Assembly (NCBI RefSeq): GCF_903903185.1
Contig: NZ_CAIUXT010000230.1
Location: 1 to 59,922 of the forward strand
Reading direction: 5' to 3'
DNA length: 59,922 nt
Source of the DNA: an uncultured Rhodoblastus sp.
Lineage (GTDB): Bacteria; Pseudomonadota; Alphaproteobacteria; Rhizobiales; Beijerinckiaceae
Shown here one piece after another: positions 28,110 through 37,511 of the stretch. The notes under the pieces were generated by a model. The model made no database searches. It was not told where the DNA came from and worked only from the letters and a program-made list of their open reading frames with translations. Numbering within the stretch: the first letter of the stretch is position 1; each line of letters opens with the position of its first letter. The position numbers and the translations under genes were made by a program.

Positions 28110-31100
28110 ATGTTCAAGAATTCGCCTGTCGGGTCCGACATCGCCAGAATCGGGCTTTACGCCGTCGGATTGGGCTCGATTTCGGCCATGGTCTGGCTTG
28201 CCGGTCCCTATATTGCCTTCGGCAATTTCAGACCGCTCGAAAACGAAGTGGTCCGCGAAATCGTCATCGTCCTGCTGGTGGCCCTGGTCGCCGGCTTCGG
28301 CGGCTTCGCGCTCTGGAGGCGCCGCAAGAGCGCCGAGGCTCTGGCCGAGGGCATGACCGAGGGCGAAAGCCCGGACGATTCCGCGGCGCTGAACGAGCGC
28401 CTCACGGACGCGCTGGCGACGCTGAAAGCGGCGGGCGGCGGCAAGGCCGATTTTCTCTACGATCTGCCCTGGTATGTCATCATCGGCCCCCCCGGCTCCG
28501 GCAAGACGACGGCGCTGGTCAATTCCGGGCTCAAATTTCCCCTCGCCGGGGACGGCGGCGCGCCCAAGGCCGTGGCGGGCGCGGGCGGCACGCGCTATTG
28601 CGATTGGTGGTTCACCGAAGAAGCAGTGCTGATCGACACGGCGGGCCGCTACACGACCCAGGATTCGGACGCCCGCGCGGACAAGAAAAGCTGGCTATCC
28701 TTCCTCCAGCTTCTGAAGAAGAACCGGCCGAAACAACCGATCAACGGCGTCCTGATCGCGATCAGCCTGCAGGATCTCTTGACCCTGTCGAAGGACGAGA
28801 TCGACGCCCATGCGCGCGCCATACGTTCCCGGCTCGTCGAAATCTATGACGAACTCAAGGTGGCCTTTCCGGTCTACGCGCTGTTCACCAAGGCCGATCT
28901 GGTCTCGGGCTTTCTCGAATTTTTCGCCGACCTCGACGAGGAGGGGCGCCGGCAGGTCTGGGGCGCCACTTTCCAGACCGCGGACAAGACCAAGAACTGC
29001 GTCGGTGAGATTCCCGAGGAATTCGATGCGCTGATCACCCGTCTCAACGAACGCATGCTCGATCGCCTGCAGGAAGAACCGGCGCCGGGCCCCCGCGTGG
29101 CGCTCTACGGCTTTCCCGCGCAGATGGCTGCGCTGAAGCGAAAAATCCAGGATTTCGTCGACGCCATCTTCGAGCCGACGCGCTATCACGCCAACGCGAC
29201 CTTGCGCGGCTTCTATTTCACTTCCGGCACGCAGGAGGGCACGCCGATCGACCAGCTCATCGTGTCGCTGGTCCGCAATTTTGGCGCGCAGGAAGTGCGC
29301 GGCTCGATGCTCTCGGGGCTCGGCAAGAGCTTCTTCCTGACCCACCTGCTGCAAAAGGTGATTGTTGGCGAGGCTGCGTGGGTTTCCACCGACGTCCGGG
29401 CGGTTTACCGGCGGCTCATCGTCAAGGCCGCGACCATCGGCCTCGTGGCGGCGCTGGCCGGCGGGGCGCTGGCCGCCTGGTGGGTTTCCTATTCGCGCAA
29501 TCTGGCGCTGGCGCAAGCGGTCGCCGATTCCGACAATGAATACAGAATCGCCGCCGGGGGCTTGCGCAGCGAAGATCTGGTCGCGGATCGCGACTTTCAG
29601 AAGGTTGAACCCTTGCTGCGCAAATTGCGGTTCATGCCGGCCGGATATGCCCAGACGGCGGAAGCCGCGCCGCTTGCCGAGAAATTTGGGCTGAGCCAGC
29701 GCGCGCGTCTTCAATCTAGCGCCGTTGACGCCTATCACATGGGACTGGAGCGGCTTTACCGGCCAAGGCTGCTCTATCGCCTCGAAGAAACGCTCGACGC
29801 CAAACGCGATGACCCCAGCTATGTCTACGAAGGGCTCAAGGTCTATATGATGCTTGGCGGTCTGCATAAGCCAGACAATGATTTCATCGTGTCGTGGATG
29901 CGGCAGGACTGGGAGGAAAATCTGCATCCCGGCGCCGGACAGGCTTCCGGCCGACAGGCGCTGGAGGAACATTTGCGCGCCATGCTCGAACTCGACGACG
30001 GACGGGCGCCGCTGGTCGATCTCTCCGGCAGTGTTCTCGAAGACGGCCAGCGCACTTTGGCGCGACTCAGCATCAGCCAGAGGGCCTATCAGCTGCTCAA
30101 ATCGAAGGCGCGCATGTTGCAAATTCCCGACTGGAACGCGAAGGCGGCGGGCGGGCTGGATTCCGATCGGGTGTTCGAGGCGAAAAACGGCGGCGATCTG
30201 GCCACGATCCGCATCCCCGGCTTCTTCACCTATAACGGATTCCAGCGGGGCCTGCTCGATCAACTCGCAACGGTGGCGGATCTGGCCCGCAATGAAAAAT
30301 GGGTGTTGGGCCAGATCGGCGAACAATCCGCCGTCGCGTCGCAATATGACAGTCTGAGCGCCGACATCTACCAGCTTTATGCGCAGGAGTTCATCGCCTC
30401 CTGGCAGGCGGCGCTGGCGAAGCTGCAATTACGGCGGCTCACCGCCGACAAGCCGCGCTATCTGACTTTGTCGGCGCTCGCCGCGCCGTCCTCGCCGCTG
30501 CGCGCGCTGCTGGAATCCATCCGCGACGAGACCGCGCTGACGCGCGAGCGCCCCGGCGCGAAAAAGAAGGACGGCGAACCGCCGGCCGGCGCGATTTTGC
30601 TGAACCAGCCGCAGATCGGGGCGCCGGGCTCGCAGATCGAAAGCCAGTTCCGCCCGTTGCACGAATGGGTGGAGGGCGCCCCGCCCTCGCGCCCCATCGA
30701 CCAGTTGATCGGGCGGCTGAACGAAATCAAGGATAATCTGATCCTTTCGACCAGCGTTCCGGCGCAGGCCGCTCAGGCCAACGCCCAGTTGCAGGCGCAA
30801 TTGCAGAACCTCAAATCGCAGGCCGCGCGTCTGCCCGAGCCGTTCAACGGCATGATGAGCCGGGCCGCCGGCTCGTTCGAAACCGACGTCAATAATTCGG
30901 AACTGGCGCAATTGACCCGCTCCCTTGGCGATCAGGTCACAGGGGTCTGTCAGCAGCTGGTCCCGGGACGCTATCCCTTCGACCGCTCCGCGCGAACGGA
31001 AATCGCGCTGGCGGATTTTGGCCGTCTATTTTCTCCGAATGGCGTGCTGGACAAGTATTTCCAGCAATCCCTCGCCAAATATGCCGATACCTCGAAACGT

Positions 31101-31652
31101 GCATGGAGTTGGCGCGCCGACAGCGCTTTCGCCCGAAGCTTGTCAAGTACGACGCTGATGCAGTTTCAGCGGGCGGCGCAGATCAGGGACGCTTTTTTCG
31201 CCACCGGCGGCAATATGCCGTCAATCAATATGCAGGTGTTTCCTCCGGTCCTCAGCGGCGCCGGCGTGACCGCGCGGTTCGAGGTCAATGGCATGGCGGT
31301 GGTGACGCAGGCGGGCACGTCGGTCGCGCCGGGCGCCTTGTTGTGGCCGGGCGCGGCGGCCGGAGGGCGGACCGCCGTCATTTTGAGCGCCGATCCTGCG
31401 CCCGCGCCGACGGGGCTCCAATTTCAGCCCCAGCCGCAGCCCGCCCAGGCCCCGGCGGTGCTTGAAAAGACCGGCGCCTGGTCGCTGTTCAGGCTGCTCG
31501 ACGCCGCCGGCGCGGCGCAGCGGGGCGATCGGCTGGTGGCGAGCTTCATTGTCGGCGGACGGGAATTGCAATATCAGATTGCGGTCGGCACGAGCGTCAA
31601 TCCGTTCACATTGACGGCCTTGCGGGAATTCCGCTGCCCAACGGGATTATGA
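28110..31652 (+). CDS. tssM: T6SS inner-membrane protein TssM (IcmF)
   Basis: About 1180 residues from the ATG at 28110 (GAGGGGA just before it). Two N-terminal membrane segments lie at about 17-37 and 49-69. A cytoplasmic NTPase-like domain has an intact Walker A, GPPGSGKTT at about 126-134, and a third membrane segment is at about 455-475 (LVAALAGGALAAWW). A long periplasmic IcmF region with DUF1215-type and C-terminal beta-rich parts follows. It forms the transenvelope channel with TssL. The 121-base gap after tssL is the largest within the core operon. Tandem Gln/Ala repeats (NAQLQAQLQNLKSQAA) near residue 910 suggest a short coiled coil. Confidence 0.96.
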   Translation: MFKNSPVGSDIARIGLYAVGLGSISAMVWLAGPYIAFGNFRPLENEVVREIVIVLLVALVAGFGGFALWRRRKSAEALAEGMTEGESPDDSAALNERLTDALATLKAAGGGKADFLYDLPWYVIIGPPGSGKTTALVNSGLKFPLAGDGGAPKAVAGAGGTRYCDWWFTEEAVLIDTAGRYTTQDSDARADKKSWLSFLQLLKKNRPKQPINGVLIAISLQDLLTLSKDEIDAHARAIRSRLVEIYDELKVAFPVYALFTKADLVSGFLEFFADLDEEGRRQVWGATFQTADKTKNCVGEIPEEFDALITRLNERMLDRLQEEPAPGPRVALYGFPAQMAALKRKIQDFVDAIFEPTRYHANATLRGFYFTSGTQEGTPIDQLIVSLVRNFGAQEVRGSMLSGLGKSFFLTHLLQKVIVGEAAWVSTDVRAVYRRLIVKAATIGLVAALAGGALAAWWVSYSRNLALAQAVADSDNEYRIAAGGLRSEDLVADRDFQKVEPLLRKLRFMPAGYAQTAEAAPLAEKFGLSQRARLQSSAVDAYHMGLERLYRPRLLYRLEETLDAKRDDPSYVYEGLKVYMMLGGLHKPDNDFIVSWMRQDWEENLHPGAGQASGRQALEEHLRAMLELDDGRAPLVDLSGSVLEDGQRTLARLSISQRAYQLLKSKARMLQIPDWNAKAAGGLDSDRVFEAKNGGDLATIRIPGFFTYNGFQRGLLDQLATVADLARNEKWVLGQIGEQSAVASQYDSLSADIYQLYAQEFIASWQAALAKLQLRRLTADKPRYLTLSALAAPSSPLRALLESIRDETALTRERPGAKKKDGEPPAGAILLNQPQIGAPGSQIESQFRPLHEWVEGAPPSRPIDQLIGRLNEIKDNLILSTSVPAQAAQANAQLQAQLQNLKSQAARLPEPFNGMMSRAAGSFETDVNNSELAQLTRSLGDQVTGVCQQLVPGRYPFDRSARTEIALADFGRLFSPNGVLDKYFQQSLAKYADTSKRAWSWRADSAFARSLSSTTLMQFQRAAQIRDAFFATGGNMPSINMQVFPPVLSGAGVTARFEVNGMAVVTQAGTSVAPGALLWPGAAAGGRTAVILSADPAPAPTGLQFQPQPQPAQAPAVLEKTGAWSLFRLLDAAGAAQRGDRLVASFIVGGRELQYQIAVGTSVNPFTLTALREFRCPTGL

Positions 31653-31653
31653 A

Positions 31654-32343
31654 ATGCCGGTCAGCCCTGCCTTGTTCGGTAAAGTGCGGACGCGAAGGGA
31701 TTTTATCGCGGTGGCGACGCCGCGCCGGTTTTTGAGCGTCTGGGAGCAATGGTTGCAAACCAGCATGGCGGCGAGCCGCGAGTCGTTGCGCGACGGCTGG
31801 AACGATGCGTTCCTGACGGCGCCGATCTGGCGGTTCTGGCTTGGCGCGGATATTTGCGGCGCTTCGGCTCTGGGCGCCTTCATGCCGTCGATGGATGGCG
31901 TCGGACGCTATTTTCCGCTGACCTATGTCGCCGTCGCGGGAACAGAGGCGGCGCTGGCCCCACCAGAAGCGGACGCCCGATCGCCATGGTTCGAACAGGT
32001 CGAGGATTTTCTGTTGGCGACGCTGGAAAGCCGGGACCATGACGACCTCCTGCACGCTTTTGAGAATGTCGCATCGCCCGCCGAAAACCGCCGCGTGGAA
32101 AACCGGCGCGTGACGCGTCTCGATGGCGACGCGGACCAAACCCCGGTCGAGGGCCAGGCGTTCGAAAATTCCTTCGCGCTCGCCCGCGCGGCGGATGCGG
32201 CGCGCGCCGCTTCCTCCTCGACCTTCTGGTGGACGGCGGGCGGCGAGGGCTTCGCGCCCTGCGCGATTTCCTGTCGGCGCCTGCCGTCGCCAGCCGTGTT
32301 CACCGCCATGCTGACCGGACGGTTCGAGCCGGGAGCGCCCTGA
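31654..32343 (+). CDS. tagF: T6SS post-translational repressor TagF
   Basis: 229 residues with the TagF/SciT-type N-terminus: ALFGKVRTRRDFIAVATPRRFLSVWEQWLQ, then WNDAFLTAPIWRFWL and the GVGRYFPLTYV block. In Pseudomonas and Agrobacterium TagF represses T6SS assembly, acting with or through the Fha/PppA arm. Some alphaproteobacterial genes fuse TagF to PppA. Here they are two genes separated by one base, consistent with coupled expression. One base also separates it from tssM. Confidence 0.9.
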   Translation: MPVSPALFGKVRTRRDFIAVATPRRFLSVWEQWLQTSMAASRESLRDGWNDAFLTAPIWRFWLGADICGASALGAFMPSMDGVGRYFPLTYVAVAGTEAALAPPEADARSPWFEQVEDFLLATLESRDHDDLLHAFENVASPAENRRVENRRVTRLDGDADQTPVEGQAFENSFALARAADAARAASSSTFWWTAGGEGFAPCAISCRRLPSPAVFTAMLTGRFEPGAP

Positions 32344-32344
32344 A

Positions 32345-33148
32345 ATGGATCATCAGATCGGCAGCGGACGCGACCTCGCCTCGGTGTTTCAAACCGGCGG
32401 CGCCACCCATGCCGGCCATGTGCGCGACCATAACGAGGACGATCTGGTCTTGCTGCCCGAGGTGGGCCTGTGGGCTGTGGCCGATGGCATGGGAGGGCAC
32501 GAAGCCGGCGCTTTCGCCAGTCAGGCCGTGGCCAGGACGCTCGCGACCGTTGCCGCGCCGGTGAGCGCCGCAGGCTTGGTGAAATCCTGCGAAGACAAAC
32601 TGGCGCAGGCCAATGACGCCATCCGGGCTTTCGCGCAAAGCAACGGCGGCGTGATCGTCGGAACGACGGTCGCCGTTCTTCTGGTTTTTCAAACCCGTTT
32701 CAGCTGTGTCTGGTGCGGCGACAGCCGCGTCTATCTGATCCGCCGGGGCGTCCTTCGGCAATTGTCGCGCGATCACAGTGAATTGCAGGAATTCGTCGAT
32801 CGAGGGGTGCTGACTCCCGCCGAGGCGAAAGTCTGGCCCGGCCGCAATGTGCTGACTCGCGCCATCGGGGTGTTCGAGACGCCTGAAACGGAACGCCAGG
32901 AGGGCGAACTGGAATCGGGCGACATGTTCGTCTTGTGCAGCGACGGCCTGACTGGCCATGTCGCCGACGATGAAATCCTGAAAATCGCGGCGCGGCGTCC
33001 ACCCGAAAGCGCTTGCCACGATCTGATCGAGCTGGCGCTGTCGCGCGGCGGCAAGGATAATGTCACGGTGGTGATTGCACACTATCGTCCCGACAGCACC
33101 CGTCGCTTGCCGCCGCCGCAACGCGAAGCGCCGCCAGGGTCGGATTGA
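32345..33148 (+). CDS. pppA: T6SS PP2C-family serine/threonine phosphatase PppA
   Basis: 267 residues with all PP2C metal-binding motifs: RDHNED (27-32), [11 protein letters not shown] (about 45-55), [17 protein letters not shown] and GGKDNVTVV. It removes phosphate from the targets of PpkA (Fha or TssL in known systems) and so turns the T6SS off. Stop and start of pppA and ppkA are three bases apart. The last 15 residues are a basic/proline tail. Confidence 0.95.
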   Translation: MDHQIGSGRDLASVFQTGGATHAGHVRDHNEDDLVLLPEVGLWAVADGMGGHEAGAFASQAVARTLATVAAPVSAAGLVKSCEDKLAQANDAIRAFAQSNGGVIVGTTVAVLLVFQTRFSCVWCGDSRVYLIRRGVLRQLSRDHSELQEFVDRGVLTPAEAKVWPGRNVLTRAIGVFETPETERQEGELESGDMFVLCSDGLTGHVADDEILKIAARRPPESACHDLIELALSRGGKDNVTVVIAHYRPDSTRRLPPPQREAPPGSD

Positions 33149-33151
33149 GGC

Positions 33152-34951
33152 ATGTCCTTCGCAACGAAATCCACCATCCCCAAGGGGACGCAGCTCAACG
33201 GCATTTACGAGATCGATGAGCCGCTGGCGACGGGCGGGATGGGAGAGGTCTATCGTGGACATGCGATCCAGACCGGCGATGTCGTGGCGATCAAGCTGAT
33301 CCGCACCGATCTCGCGGAGGACGATGCGGCGCTCGCCTTGTTTCGCCGCGAGGCCTCGGCGCTCCACAGCATTCACCACGAAGCCATCGTCCGCTATTTC
33401 GTTTTCTCGGTCGATCCGCTGCTGCAGCGGCCCTATCTGGCGATGGAATTCGTCGAGGGCGAGGCGCTGTCCGAGATTTTGCGCAACGGTCCGCTGCCTT
33501 TGGCCGAAGTCATGGCGCTGAAGGAGCGCATCGCCTCCGGCCTGCACGCCGCGCATCTGCGCGGCATCGTCCACCGCGACGTTTCCCCAGATAATATCAT
33601 CGTCAGCAATGCGGATTTCGCCGCCGCGCGCATCATCGATTTCGGCATCGCGCGTTCGACCAAGCCGGGCGACGCCACGGTGATCGGCAGCGGCTTCGCC
33701 GGCAAGTTCAATTATGTTTCCCCCGAACAACTCGGCCTGTTCGACGGCGAGGTCACCGCGCGTTCGGATATTTATTCGCTCGGTCTCGTGCTCGCCTGCG
33801 CCTGCCGGGGCAAGCCGCTGGACATGGGCGGTTCGCAGGTCGATGTGATCGAAAAGCGACGAAAACTGCCGGACTTGCAGGAGATCTATCCGCAACTCAG
33901 GCCGCTGATCGCGCGTATGCTCAATCCCGATCCGGCTTTGCGTCCGCAGACCATGCGCGAAGTCGCCGATTGGCGGATCGAACCGGCGCCTCCAGCCGAA
34001 GAGCGCACGATCGTCCGATTGCGGCCGGCGCCGGCGGCGCCGCCCGATCCGGCGCCGTCGGGTCCGCGCAGCCCGCCGGCCGCGTTCAAGTCCGAACCGG
34101 GCGCGGTCGGCGCGGCGGGCGACCAGGCGGCGCCAAGACGCCAGCCCGCGGCGCTGTGGGGCGGTCTGGCCCTGGCGCTCGCCGTCGTTGGCGTGCTTGC
34201 TGGGGTGTTCCTTTCCGGGCGTCCCGGCCCAAAGCAGGACGCCGGCGAAGACCGGCGGCTCGAACAGCCGGCCCCGGCGCCCCCGCCCGCGCCAAAGCTG
34301 GAGCCGGCGCCCTCGCGCCCGCAAGACGCGGCCTTGAGCGCGCAAGAAAAGTCGCGCCGCTTCATCGCGCAATATGATCCCGGCGCCTGCGCTTTGCTGT
34401 CGCCGGCCAAGGTCACCGAAGAAAGCGCGCCGGTCGATGGATTCGGCGTCGACGCCGCGCCCTTCGAGGCCTTCGACAAGGCCTTCAGGCAAGCCAATAA
34501 AATCGAGGCGGATATCAACGTCCATCAAGTCTCGCGCGCGCAATGCCCCGCCGTCGATTTTCTCGGCCGCGTCGGCGCAAGCGCCGGCAACGGACCGGCG
34601 CTGACACTGCGCTCCGGCGCCATCCGCAGCGGCGACGTGCTCGCTGGAACGGTGGCAAGCGATTCAACCCATCTCGAACTGATCCTCGTCGATGACGACG
34701 GGCGCACGTTCAATGTCTCGTCGCAAATGCGCGACGGCGGTTCGAGCCGCACTTTTGCGATGCGGCTGCAGAAAGCAGCAGGAGCGCAAGCCCGCCCGAT
34801 GCTGCTCATCGCGGTGGCGAGTTCCGCGCCGATTTCAGAATTGAAACCGGGCGCCACGCTCGACGCCGGTCCATTTTTTGAGGCCGTTTCGCAAGAATTG
34901 ACGGGTCTTTCCAGCGTCAGCGCCTCCGCCGTTTATTTTCTGATCGAATAG
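33152..34951 (+). CDS. ppkA: T6SS serine/threonine kinase PpkA (membrane-anchored)
   Basis: 599 residues. The kinase domain spans about 15-275, with a glycine loop LATGGMGEVYRG (about 25-36), catalytic VAIK Lys48, HRDVSPDN with Asp143 and DFGIA at 163-167. A Pro/Ala linker precedes a single membrane segment at about 336-356 (LALALAVVGVLAGVFL), leaving a periplasmic C-terminal domain of about 240 residues. That domain is where envelope signals are sensed in the Pseudomonas TagQRST-linked kinase; no tagQRST genes are seen here, so the input signal is unknown. The last section (LELILVDDDGRTFNVSS) is faintly similar in pattern to the DUF4384 domains of the next two genes. Confidence 0.93.
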   Translation: MSFATKSTIPKGTQLNGIYEIDEPLATGGMGEVYRGHAIQTGDVVAIKLIRTDLAEDDAALALFRREASALHSIHHEAIVRYFVFSVDPLLQRPYLAMEFVEGEALSEILRNGPLPLAEVMALKERIASGLHAAHLRGIVHRDVSPDNIIVSNADFAAARIIDFGIARSTKPGDATVIGSGFAGKFNYVSPEQLGLFDGEVTARSDIYSLGLVLACACRGKPLDMGGSQVDVIEKRRKLPDLQEIYPQLRPLIARMLNPDPALRPQTMREVADWRIEPAPPAEERTIVRLRPAPAAPPDPAPSGPRSPPAAFKSEPGAVGAAGDQAAPRRQPAALWGGLALALAVVGVLAGVFLSGRPGPKQDAGEDRRLEQPAPAPPPAPKLEPAPSRPQDAALSAQEKSRRFIAQYDPGACALLSPAKVTEESAPVDGFGVDAAPFEAFDKAFRQANKIEADINVHQVSRAQCPAVDFLGRVGASAGNGPALTLRSGAIRSGDVLAGTVASDSTHLELILVDDDGRTFNVSSQMRDGGSSRTFAMRLQKAAGAQARPMLLIAVASSAPISELKPGATLDAGPFFEAVSQELTGLSSVSASAVYFLIE

Positions 34952-35115
34952 GCGGCGCGACTGGCCGCGATGGAATGAATGGAGTAGATTTTGGCGAAAG
35001 CGGGTTGAACGCCATGAGGCCTTGTCGCGACTTTGCGATTCTGCGGGAAAGGCAAGCTTTGCGCTCGCCGGACGCGCCGGTGGACGAGGATGGACGCCGC
35101 TGCGCCGGACGCAGG

Positions 35116-36828
35116 ATGAAGCTGCGAATTTTGGCGGCGCTGTCGCTGGCGTTGGTTTTCCAGGCCTCCGGCGGATGGGCCGCCTCCCGCGCTCTGGTGG
35201 TCGGAATCGACCACTACCGCCATATGCCGGCGCTGCGCGGCGCCGTCGCCGATGCGCGGGATATCGAACAGGCGTTGCGCGGGATCGGCGTCGCCGACGT
35301 CCGCCTCCTGCTCGAAGGCGAAGCGAACCGCAAAGCCATGCTTGCGGCCTTCGAGGCGCTGGCCGGCGCGACGCGCGCCGGCGACACGGTTTTCATCGCC
35401 ATCGCCGGGCTTGGAGCGCAAGAGCCCGAAAGGGCGCGCGGGTCGCAGCCGGACGCCACCGAAGAAGTATTTCTGCTGCAGACCTTCGATCCGAAAAATC
35501 CCGACGGTGCGTCCGAAAAAATCCTCGGCAGGGAATTCAATTTTTATATCCATAAAATCGAAGCGGCCGGCGGGCGGGCGGTTTTCGTCGCCGACGCCTG
35601 TTCGGGCGGCGGGCTGGCGCGCGGCGTCGATCCGCGCGGCGCCGAACCGATCTACCGTTGCGTCGCCTACACGCCGGTCGAGGATCGTCTGGTCAGCGTC
35701 GCCGGGCGCGCGGATTCCTTTCCATCGACGTCCGATTTCAGGCGATCGCTGGTGCTCGCGGCGGCGGACAAGCATTCGCGCGTCGCGGAAGTCAAAATTC
35801 CCGGCGCCGGCTATCGCGGCGGATTGTCCTACGCCTTCGCCCGGGCGCTGGAAGGCGCGGCGGACCTCAAGGGCGACGGCCGGCTCACCGTTGGGGCGCT
35901 TTACGATTACATCAAGCAGATCGCCCACCAGATGAGCGATCAGCGCCAGATCGTGGTGCTGGAAGGCCCATCGCGCGAGGACGCCGGCCGCGACGTCGTC
36001 GTCGAATTGACGCGCGGCATTGCCATTCGCCCCGTCGAATCGGGGACCGGCAAGGATGGCGGCTTGACGATCTCGCCGGTCGATCAGCCGCTGGAGGCGG
36101 CGCCCCCGGCCAACCGGCCCATCGCCGACGCGCCGCCGGTCGCAGGCAGGCCAAATCCGGACGCGCTCGCGGCGCCGCGTCCCGGCCTGCGCCCCCCGGC
36201 CGGGCGCGACACCATCAAGGTGGCGGCGCTCAACGGGCAGAACGGCTTGTTGGCCGATCTCCAGCGCAAGTCGCCGGTCACGCTGGTTGCGCCCAACGCC
36301 AATCCGGATCTGGTTTGGGATCCCCGGACCAATGATGTTCTGGAGGGGGCGGACGTCATAGCCCGCAACATCGCCGCCTCCGAACTGCCCGGAGTGGTCG
36401 AGCGGACCATCGCGCTGGACCGATTGAAACAGCGCGCGGCGCGCGGCGCGCAAGCCATCCGGCTGCTGCCCAGCGACGAGTTGCACACCAAGGGCACGCG
36501 GATTGAAATCGAGGTCGAGCAGTTGACCGACCGCTATCTTGTGCTGTTCAATCTGTCGGGCAATGGCAATGTTCAATTGCTCTATCCGCTCGGTTCCGAT
36601 CCGCCGAAGCGGTCCGATCCGAAATATGGCGTCGAATTCCAGGTTCGCGAACCTTATGGCGCCGATCTGATCATCGCCATCACCGCCAACCAGCGTTTGA
36701 CGGAACTGGAGCGCCTGCTGCGGCAATCCTCCCGCCAGATCAGCCCCGAGCGCCTGTCGGATGTGCTGTCGAGAGAGGAATCGCAAGGATTGCGGGTGGG
36801 TTTCGTCGGCCTTTTCACCACGCCATGA
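35116..36828 (+). CDS. Exported caspase-fold protein with DUF4384 domain, catalytic His apparently lost
   Basis: About 570 residues from the ATG at 35116 (the frame is open from 34975), giving a signal peptide ending GGWA. The peptidase C14-type fold is evident: ALVVGIDHYRHMPALRGAVADARDIEQAL, VFIAIAGLGAQEPE, FVADACSGGGL. In related proteins the middle motif reads AGHG-x-QEPE. Here residue 99 is Leu (codon CTT at 35410-35412) where His is expected, while Cys162 is kept. A Pro-rich linker leads to a C-terminal DUF4384-like domain (LVLFNLSGNGNVQLLYPLG). It lies 164 bases after ppkA on the same strand, and its partner DUF4384 gene follows by 11 bases. A non-catalytic scaffold or sensor in the periplasm is likely. 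Confidence 0.8.
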   Translation: MKLRILAALSLALVFQASGGWAASRALVVGIDHYRHMPALRGAVADARDIEQALRGIGVADVRLLLEGEANRKAMLAAFEALAGATRAGDTVFIAIAGLGAQEPERARGSQPDATEEVFLLQTFDPKNPDGASEKILGREFNFYIHKIEAAGGRAVFVADACSGGGLARGVDPRGAEPIYRCVAYTPVEDRLVSVAGRADSFPSTSDFRRSLVLAAADKHSRVAEVKIPGAGYRGGLSYAFARALEGAADLKGDGRLTVGALYDYIKQIAHQMSDQRQIVVLEGPSREDAGRDVVVELTRGIAIRPVESGTGKDGGLTISPVDQPLEAAPPANRPIADAPPVAGRPNPDALAAPRPGLRPPAGRDTIKVAALNGQNGLLADLQRKSPVTLVAPNANPDLVWDPRTNDVLEGADVIARNIAASELPGVVERTIALDRLKQRAARGAQAIRLLPSDELHTKGTRIEIEVEQLTDRYLVLFNLSGNGNVQLLYPLGSDPPKRSDPKYGVEFQVREPYGADLIIAITANQRLTELERLLRQSSRQISPERLSDVLSREESQGLRVGFVGLFTTP

Positions 36829-36839
36829 AAGCTTGAGCC

Positions 36840-37508
36840 ATGCGCCATGCCTTGCTGATCTTCGCTGTTCTCGCGGGCGCGGCGCCTACCGCATGCGGGG
36901 CGCAGGCGCCATCCGAAGGACTTTCGCGCGCCGTCCGCATTCAAGGCCCCGAATCGAAGCCAAAATCCGAGGCGGCGCCGGAGGCGACAACGCCGCAGAC
37001 CGCGCCCCAGGACCCGCGATTGACCAATATGGTCGATTTGACGATGGAAATGTCCCCCTCCGCCGACGCGCCGCTTGGAACCAGACTGTCTTTCCGCGTC
37101 GGCGCCAGGAAAAAGGGTTATGTGATCCTCGTCGATGTCGACGCCACCGGCAGACTGACCCAGATTTTTCCCAATTTTCTCACGCTTGCAAAGGCTCAGG
37201 GGCCCATCGCGGAAAGCAACCAGATCCCGGCCAAAACCTTGGTGACCATCCCGCAGGCCGGCTCCCGGACTTATGAATTTGTGGCGTCGGCCCCGAGGGG
37301 CATTGGCATGGTCATGGCGATTTTCAGTGAAACGCCTCTGGAAATGGTCGATCTTCCCGATGTTCCGCCCGAGCTTGCCGGACAGGCCGGCGCCGCGGAA
37401 TTCCTTCGCGACGCGGCCAATGGATTGAGGATCGTGCCGGCCGAAGGGACAGGAGAGTTTCAGCAGCCAAAACTCTCGTTCGTCGCGCATTTCTATGTCA
37501 TTCGCTGA
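36840..37508 (+). CDS. Exported DUF4384-domain protein
   Basis: 222 residues with an N-terminal signal peptide (LLIFAVLAGAAPTACG; the Cys at about 19 is not in a good lipobox because -3 is Pro). The domain signature is RLSFRVGARKKGYVILVDVDATGRLTQIFPN, matching DUF4384, a domain often joined to caspase-fold proteins. Starting 11 bases after the caspase-fold gene, it probably works with it in the periplasm. Its stop codon is three bases from the end of the opposing DUF4280 gene. Confidence 0.8.
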   Translation: MRHALLIFAVLAGAAPTACGAQAPSEGLSRAVRIQGPESKPKSEAAPEATTPQTAPQDPRLTNMVDLTMEMSPSADAPLGTRLSFRVGARKKGYVILVDVDATGRLTQIFPNFLTLAKAQGPIAESNQIPAKTLVTIPQAGSRTYEFVASAPRGIGMVMAIFSETPLEMVDLPDVPPELAGQAGAAEFLRDAANGLRIVPAEGTGEFQQPKLSFVAHFYVIR

Positions 37509-37511
37509 GGT

